In this document: positions 58,100 through 64,000 of the stretch, piece after piece
How positions within the stretch are numbered: the first letter of the stretch is position 1
Layout: each line of letters opens with the position of its first letter
From: Vespula vulgaris
Taxonomy: Eukaryota; Arthropoda; Insecta; Hymenoptera; Vespidae
Direction: 5' to 3'
DNA length: 64,000 bases
Assembly (NCBI RefSeq): GCF_905475345.1
Contig: NC_066608.1
Span: 3,447,501-3,511,500 of the forward strand
The notes under the pieces: model-generated
Seen by the model: the letters and a program-made list of their open reading frames with translations, nothing else
Told to the model about the DNA's origin: nothing
Databases searched by the model: none
Position numbers and translations under genes: made by a program

Positions 58100-59560
58100 G
58101 AACTCCGTTTAAACTTCAATAAAATTCCTTCATACCCGATGCTATATGCGATTTCAAAATGAAGAGAAGAAAATAATTTTGTGGCATGGTTCTACGCAAG
58201 GATGCATCCTCGGAAGTTAACTCGGTAGTAATCTCGGAGTTGATTATTCCGTGCTCCATTAAGATTTTATTTTATTTTGATTTTTTTTTTATTTCTTTAT
58301 TTCCTTTTCTTTTCTGTTCCTTTATTCTTTTTATTTTTAACATCGACCCAATTCAATCGCTTTGAGAAACATACCTAGGCTTTCTTAACGCATCGTTAAT
58401 TTCTAAGCGCGTACTCCGTTATCGCGCGTGGCTAATAAAATTACAGCCTCGACGTAGAGCTCCGATTTTACCAGGAAATTGACGATAAGCGGTCAAGCAA
58501 ACGCTACGCTCTAAAACAATTCCAAAATCAAACACGATCGCGAAATCTCTCGCACGCTAACTCGATCTTTCTGTTTTATATTTTTGAACAAGCGCCTGGA
58601 TTTATATCTTATAATTATAGTTGCAAGATCTTCTTTTATGATAAATGATTTGTAATTTCATAGATAGCTTTCTGCTCTCTCTCTTTATTTTTCGAAGATA
58701 ATTTCATAATACGATACTACTCGTTTCTGTTCGCTTTAATTGATAATGATTAATTACATATTTACATTATAACAAGATAAATATAATAATTTGCAAATTA
58801 TTTTGAAAATTGATGGAGCTCTTATTTGTCATATAATAATAAATTATCCCGTGACTTTTATAAATTATTTCGTATTTTTTTTAACATTAAAATGTATTTC
58901 ACTTTAAAAGAATGAAATTTATACATTTAAAAAATACGTGTAGGGTTATAAAGCTATAGTATAGTTATTCACGAACTTAACTGCAATCGCAAAACAATAG
59001 GCTCCAGTAAATAAACAAAAACATAAGGTTATCAGTACTTTGTTCTGTTAAGCGTGTAGAATAGAAAGAGAAGTAATACAATACGTGGCAATAAACAGAG
59101 AAGGTAAAATAATTTCAAGACTGTTTATATTTTTACAAGGATAGTTTGAAAACAGTTGATGAATGTCAGATATCGAAAATAGTGCGAGTTAAATTTAATT
59201 ATTTTTGAGAGATTCAAATGATATTATATAATATATGTACAAAAGTAACATTATTTTTGAGAAATTTAAATTATATTATATACATATATAAAAATTATGT
59301 TACTTTTGAGAGATTCAAATTATATTATATGCGTGTGTGCCTTTTTTAAAATTATTATTATACTTATAAGTTTCTATTTTAAGCATTTAAATATAATCTT
59401 AGAAAAACAAACTTTCTCTCTCTTTTTCCGCGTCTTTAATAATTGTTATACTGAATTACGTATCTCGAACATGTAATTTTGAATTTCTCGTTTCTTCTAA
59501 TCGTTCAATTCGGATTGTAAGTATCAATAAAATAAGCACTTCGAAAAAGTTAAGAAAAGA
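58100..59560. other. AT-rich stretch, possible intron
   Basis: Mostly AT-rich, with a GC-richer patch 58370-58570 and a small tandem repeat at 59199. It would be the intron of the 59843-57984 candidate gene. Confidence 0.3.
59199..59334 (+). repeat. Three-copy tandem repeat, unit about 50 bp
   Basis: TTATTTTTGAGAGATTCAAA (59199), TTATTTTTGAGAAATTTAAA (59251) and TTACTTTTGAGAGATTCAAA (59300), each followed by a TTATATTATA-like tail. Confidence 0.7.
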
Positions 59561-59615
59561 ATTTTGGTAAGAATCAGTTGCTTTCGATCGATGATTCCAA
59601 AAATAAATTACTTAC

Positions 59616-59843
59616 GAATTCAAGAGTCGACGTAGGAACAACGTCTTCGATAGTATCTTTCAAGATGCACGTCGGAAGCAAAGCGCAAAAAGGTTGAAAG
59701 GCGTAAACGAAACAACGATCCAATCGCCATAAACGTCGCGCATTATCGTAATCGTAAATCGCGTAGCACGGTCGTAGGATAAAGAAGAAAGAAGGAGGAG
59801 AGATCGTATTACCACAGCGATAATCAACGTAGATGTTTGACAT
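59616..59843 (-). CDS. Candidate first coding exon (76 codons) ending at a consensus donor, minus strand
   Basis: The minus-strand ATG 59843 is in CACCATGTC, with A at -3. The frame stays open for 76 codons and meets TTC|GTAAGT, a consensus donor at 59616/59615. The peptide begins MSNIYVDYRCGNTISPPSFF, has a hydrophobic and Cys-containing middle (CFVYAFQPFCALLPTCILKD) and ends EDVVPTSTLEF. A phase-0 second exon may lie at 58049. No family is recognised. The stretch upstream is GC-richer, as for a 5' end. Confidence 0.33.
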
Positions 59844-60059
59844 GGTGGAGCAAGATCACTCGAGTAAACTGTTCCTCATGAGTCACCATGAAAATAGAAG
59901 AGAGAATAACCAGCTTTTATTTGTATTACTCTCGAACCTAAGTCAACGAAACCTCGAGTACCTGCACCAGGTAACAATACTTGTAACAGCGGGTTGAGTA
60001 CTAAAGATATTGGGTTACCCATAGATCATGGAAAATTTTCTCATGGTCAGTCAATTTTA

Positions 60060-61320
60060 TGTGTCTTTCTATTCCTTTTCTTTAAAGAGGAGAGCAATTG
60101 TGATAGTTTAAAAAGTTTTTAAATGTTTCTTTTTCTTTTATTCCTTTTTTTTTCTTTTCTTCTTTGCATTTTCTTAATACTCTAAAAGATACAGATATTC
60201 TTAAATTATTACATGAAAATTCGAGCTATTAACGAAGTTGTAGCAGTTGTCGTGAAGTTATGTGCGATAGCTTGCATGGGATTATTAAATTTTAACCATC
60301 TATTACGCCATGTAACTGAAATTACACGGTGATGTATAAGTATGTATTTTTAGTTCATATCGTATGATTTGCATAAGGTTAATGTTTGCTAAGTATAAGT
60401 TATACTTACGCAGAATTATACTAGTGTAAATTATACTATAAGTTTATATATTGTATCATTTTTCCTGTAAATGAGAAAGAAAAAAATCGGCTTATCGAGA
60501 GTTAAACATGTTTTTCTATCTGATTTACTCGACGTTCGCACGGAATGCTTAAAGAAAGATTATTTTTAGCTTTTAGCACGCTTAAAAAAAGTTTTTACAA
60601 AAAGTTTAAAGAATTAATCGTCTTTTTGTTTGTGTGTCAATTATTCTAATTGTTTTTTTCAAAACTTGGATCACTTCGTAAAAAAAAAAAGTAACTCCAA
60701 ATTACTTCTACGTGATCAATTGAAACTATAGTTATATCTATAGTTTAAGGCGTCATAGAAATTTTTTTTTTAGAGATTTCGTTCACCGGAAATTGACCAT
60801 TTAGGAAGTAATGTTTTTAGAGTACGGATTTGAAGATCAAATTCATTATAGGTGAAAAAATTGTTTACTATAATTCTTTTTTTAATATTCTAAACACGAG
60901 AATATTTTACTATAATTTTCTTTTTGTTCTTTTTTTTTTAATAATCTAAACACGAACTTTAATCTTTTAATGCACGATTTGTTTTTTTAAAAGTTTAATA
61001 AACAATCAAGCTTTTTGCTCGTATCTTATATAATTTTTATATACTCTAATAAGCATTCATACGTTGTAATTCTGCAATCATATGCTTTTAAACGGTTTAT
61101 TTATTTAAAAAAAATAATTTTCTTACAAACATACGGATTTGTCAAACAAAGTTGATAACAAAATTCTTTCATCAATGACGTTACTGCAGCTTTCCCTCTT
61201 AACGAAAAAATGAAAATTCGAAAGACAATAAACTTCTCTGTTATTAGAATCTTAATGAACTGGAATTCGAGCGAAACGCTGACTACTCATTCGAAAAATT
61301 ACTTTCGAAACTTTTCTTTT
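60060..61320. other. AT-rich stretch with palindromes
   Basis: Contains TAAGTATAAGTTATACTTA near 60391 and AAACTATAG / CTATAGTTT at 60723-60746. No exon is seen. Confidence 0.45.
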
Positions 61321-61330
61321 CACTTACAAC

Positions 61331-62446
61331 CAGGGACTACTACCAAAACAAAAAATACCGGTACTATACCGGTATTTTTCGTTTGTACGTTCTTACCGTT
61401 ATAGAAACCAAGAAACGAGAATACCGGTATTACGTCATGCCTATATTCGAAAAATACAGATATTTTTACCGATATTTATTGGTAATTTTTTCGGTTTTTC
61501 TATTTTATTAGAATTTTTAAGATGTTTCTATGAATAAATTTAAAATCATTATTTTGTTACTATATTAACATATTATACTGAAATTGATACTATCGAAATC
61601 TTTGTAATACCGAAACAAAAGTAATCATTTTTTGTACTTTTTCTTTTACTATACATATTATACTCTAATATCGTGAATGAAATCAGAATATGATGTTTCT
61701 TAAGGCCATTAGTATATTACTTGTCAGAGATTAAGCATACTTCTAATTTTAATTTTAATTAAATTACAATATTACAATAATTTTATGACGAAAATATTGT
61801 ACTACCATATTAATAACGTATTTATATCTTTTTTTCAAAACTCATTAAATTATATTTACCAAAATCTTGGTAAAATTTTTCATTTTACGATTGAAACTAT
61901 TTTAGTTTTCTTTTAATCCGTCATGCATTATCATAAAACATTTGATCAGCAAAAACTTCTCCTTACCTGTCAGTAGTTTTTCACTCCTAATTTGTCCTGA
62001 GAGCGATCTTCGGAGCATATTTTACAATTTTTAGATAAAAAAAGAATTATCTATGATTATATTTTCTAGCTAAAGTTGTTTTGACAGTACTATCAACATG
62101 AATTAATGTCGAAAGGTCGTTATCGTCTTCATAATATATATTATTATCATTAAGGTATATAATTTATCTCATATCTTTAACGATATATTAATACTTAGAT
62201 CTAACAAAAATGTTAATTTATAAATCACTCTTTGTAAAATATGTTTTTATTGTTTTTAATTTAAGAATTATTATATTTATTATTTTTTATTTGTTTTAAT
62301 TGAGAAAGAAAAACGTGTCTGTTTTAATCCATCATATCTACGATAGAAAAATCGACAAAATATTGATATTTATTTCAATTTTCGAAGGTACCTCGATATC
62401 GTTAATAGCGGTATAAAAAAAATACCAGTTTTAGATTAGTAACTTG
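61331..62446. mobile_element. Deleted hAT-like DNA transposon, about 1.1 kb
   Basis: The left end CAGGGACTACTACCAAAAC and the right end, on the other strand CAAGTTACTAATCTAAAAC, are inverted repeats. Both lead into ATACCGG-type subterminal sequence, with a 13-bp palindrome at 61351-61379. The flanking 8-mers CTTACAAC (61323-61330) and TTTACAAT (62447-62454) agree at six of eight positions, as expected of an aged hAT target duplication. The interior holds a small transposase-like relic on the minus strand. Confidence 0.6.
61896..62028 (-). pseudogene. Possible hAT transposase C-terminal relic
   Basis: On the minus strand one frame reads RRSLSGQIRSEKLLTGKEKF and then FLLIKCFMIM before a stop. 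This resembles the conserved hAT C-terminal dimerisation pattern (Phe-Ser..Gly.Ile.Ser.Lys....Leu) in layout only. The first Phe is lost and no other domain survives. It sits inside the hAT-like ends. Confidence 0.35.
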
Positions 62447-62887
62447 TTTACAATCAACGATCGATTAAACAAAGTTTTTTATCACGTAATTCTGATAAAA
62501 CAAAAATTTGGTAAAAAAGAAAATCTAGTGAAATTTGATAAATAAAACGTTTGAATTTAGCAATACTCTGGTCGTTCTTTATTCATGATTTTCTCGGATT
62601 ATTACGGGATAGAAACGCGAAAAGTCGCGTTATGTATGTTTAACCTGACATTCAAGGAATTACCTGTCGCAAGAATGAAAGACAGAGCAAAAACGATGCT
62701 TGCTAAAATGTACGAAGGAAGCATAGCGAGCACCCGTTTTCTTTAATTGTGCTCTCCTCTAGGAAGGGTTATTATCTAGGAACGCATAACGCGGAGAAAG
62801 GCGAGCCAAATGGTTGTTGCAGCGTCTTCTTCGACTAGACTTCAAGTATTAGATTACTAATCGAGAAAGAGAAAGATAAGTACTACT

Positions 62888-62977
62888 ATGAATACGGATT
62901 ACGAATTAAAGGAGAGAATGGAAGAAGATTCGATGACTATGACGAGAGAATTAGAAAGAACGAAGGAACGAGTCTAA
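62888..62977 (+). CDS. Short ORF, 29 aa, charged
   Basis: ATG 62888 opens MNTDYELKERMEEDSMTMTR and ends ELERTKERV, a highly charged helix-like peptide. The region is purine-rich, which favours Glu/Lys/Arg codons by chance. Confidence 0.18.
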   Translation: MNTDYELKERMEEDSMTMTRELERTKERV

Positions 62978-63078
62978 TCCTTGGCATTCCTCGTCGATTC
63001 GAAGGAGAGAGTCTCGAAACGGTAACAGCGATAGATAGCATGGAGAGCTTCGCGTAATTGCTAATAATTATACCGATA

Positions 63079-63300
63079 ATGAGATCACGTCCTAAGCTGG
63101 TTCCCCGACGGTCCGCGAGTTCACGTATCGATCGAAATTCCTTCGAACGAGGAGAACGAGAAATCGAAAGAAAGTGGAAAGAGCGGGATGATTGGGAAAT
63201 ACGATCGATGCGTTCCAGTAACGACGTTAAATATTTCTACTTTAAAAGTAGCGAATTCTTAGAACGATTAACGTTTTATTTTTGTAAAAACAGTCTGTGA
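63079..63300 (+). CDS. Orphan ORF, 73 aa, basic
   Basis: ATG 63079 opens MRSRPKLVPRRSASSRIDRN and continues charged (RGEREIERKWKERDDWEI) to an aromatic end. The frame is open upstream for several codons, so it could be a terminal exon. No family is recognised. Confidence 0.2.
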   Translation: MRSRPKLVPRRSASSRIDRNSFERGEREIERKWKERDDWEIRSMRSSNDVKYFYFKSSEFLERLTFYFCKNSL

Positions 63301-63672
63301 TTTCTTTTTCCTCCCTTTTTTTTCTCTCAATTAATTAAACGATTGCGTTTTTAGATTGTGTGTGTATACGTACCTAATAATATATAGATCGAGCCACTAA
63401 TTGTCACCCGGCAGTGTGTACGTTTTTCAGATATCGTAGATAACTAAGATTTATGCGCGGCGCCTTACATAACTTATCATTCTCTTCTACTCTAATTGAT
63501 CGTAACGAATCGGCTCGCTTTAACTAACCAAATAAATGGGCAAGTGGAAGGCACACTTAGCATTTTAATATCGGAGAACTTCGTTTATTTTGTACGAATA
63601 AGCGCTTAGAGAGATACGATCAAAGAAATATCACTTACATATTACGCAAAAATTCTCTGGCATTCTCATTCG

Positions 63673-63897
63673 ATGTTATACGTACAAGATTACCGAGAAC
63701 TTCCGATTATCGTGCTCGGGAACCGTTATCTCCTTGAGAAATTGAGAATCTTCATTATGCAACGAATAATGAGCGATTATCGACGGATAAATCGATCTAT
63801 ATCTACCATCATCGTGGAAGTTACTTTCGTCGTGAATGAAAAAAATGTTAATAGAGAACGATTAAAAGGTGCTCTTATCCTAAAAAAGAAAAAATAA
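63673..63897 (+). CDS. Orphan ORF, 74 aa
   Basis: ATG 63673 opens MLYVQDYRELPIIVLGNRYL and continues with EKLRIFIMQRIMSDYRRINR and IIVEVTFVVNEKNVNRERL, ending in a poly-lysine tail read from an A-rich run. Composition is balanced except for the end. AATAAA-like hexamers overlap and follow the stop. No family is recognised. Confidence 0.25.
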   Translation: MLYVQDYRELPIIVLGNRYLLEKLRIFIMQRIMSDYRRINRSISTIIVEVTFVVNEKNVNRERLKGALILKKKK

Positions 63898-64000
63898 AAA
63901 ATAAAAAAGAAGACATTTAAAAAAAAAATTTACAAAATCGTATCATATCAAAATTTTCATAAAATTGAAATTATGGCAATGTATTATATGTAACTATAAT

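Overview
The window looks like a stretch of insect nuclear DNA. It is strongly AT-rich overall and broken up by CpG-containing islands of higher GC. It also has abundant (GA)n/(TC)n, (TA)n and TTTC microsatellites, long polypyrimidine tracts, GT-AG splice-like signals, AATAAA poly(A) signals and decayed transposons. The undepleted CpG (many TCG, CGA and ACG words, short (CG)n runs) inside an AT-rich background suggests Hymenoptera (bee, wasp or ant). That is an inference from composition only. I see no operons, Shine-Dalgarno sites, rRNA, tRNA or CRISPR array.

I recognise no protein family with confidence except transposon relics. Candidate coding exons are scattered and mostly short: the 3' end of a gene at 3-77, a terminal exon at 2145-2357 with a poly(A) signal, a cluster of small ORFs and a minus-strand terminal exon at 6.4-8.0 kb, possible exons at 23.4-24.4 kb, a possible two-exon plus-strand gene at 32.3-34.0 kb, small ORFs at 41.1-41.8 kb, convergent ORFs at 45.6-46.4 kb, exon candidates at 49.4, 50.3 and 56.8 kb, a possible two-exon minus-strand gene at 59.8-58.0 kb, and small ORFs at 62.9-63.9 kb. 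In CpG-rich insect DNA several frames on both strands often look protein-like, so these calls rest on start context, splice sites and poly(A) signals and carry low to moderate confidence.

The best-supported content is repeats. A foldback element family with long inverted arms has three full copies and one solo arm (10.8, 12.9, 37.0, 33.6 kb). A different 424-bp foldback element lies at 27.96 kb. A 1.1-kb deleted hAT-like element at 61.33-62.45 kb has terminal repeats and a likely 8-bp target duplication. An LTR-retrotransposon gag relic with a decayed zinc knuckle lies at 54.2-54.6 kb. A diverged satellite-like array with a period of about 190 bp fills 18.58-19.74 kb. Several other old tandem duplications lie at 8.8, 17.2, 23.1, 25.2, 55.6 and 59.2 kb.

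Regulatory-looking sequence includes four nuclear-receptor half-sites packed into 42 bp at 35.54 kb, a second half-site pair at 18.45 kb, a TATA/initiator pair at 16.67 kb, a CTCF-like core at 31.60 kb and a G-quadruplex-prone tract at 27.04 kb. The GC islands between deserts look like conserved noncoding DNA in a gene-poor region or long introns. No pathway or gene collaboration can be read from this window.
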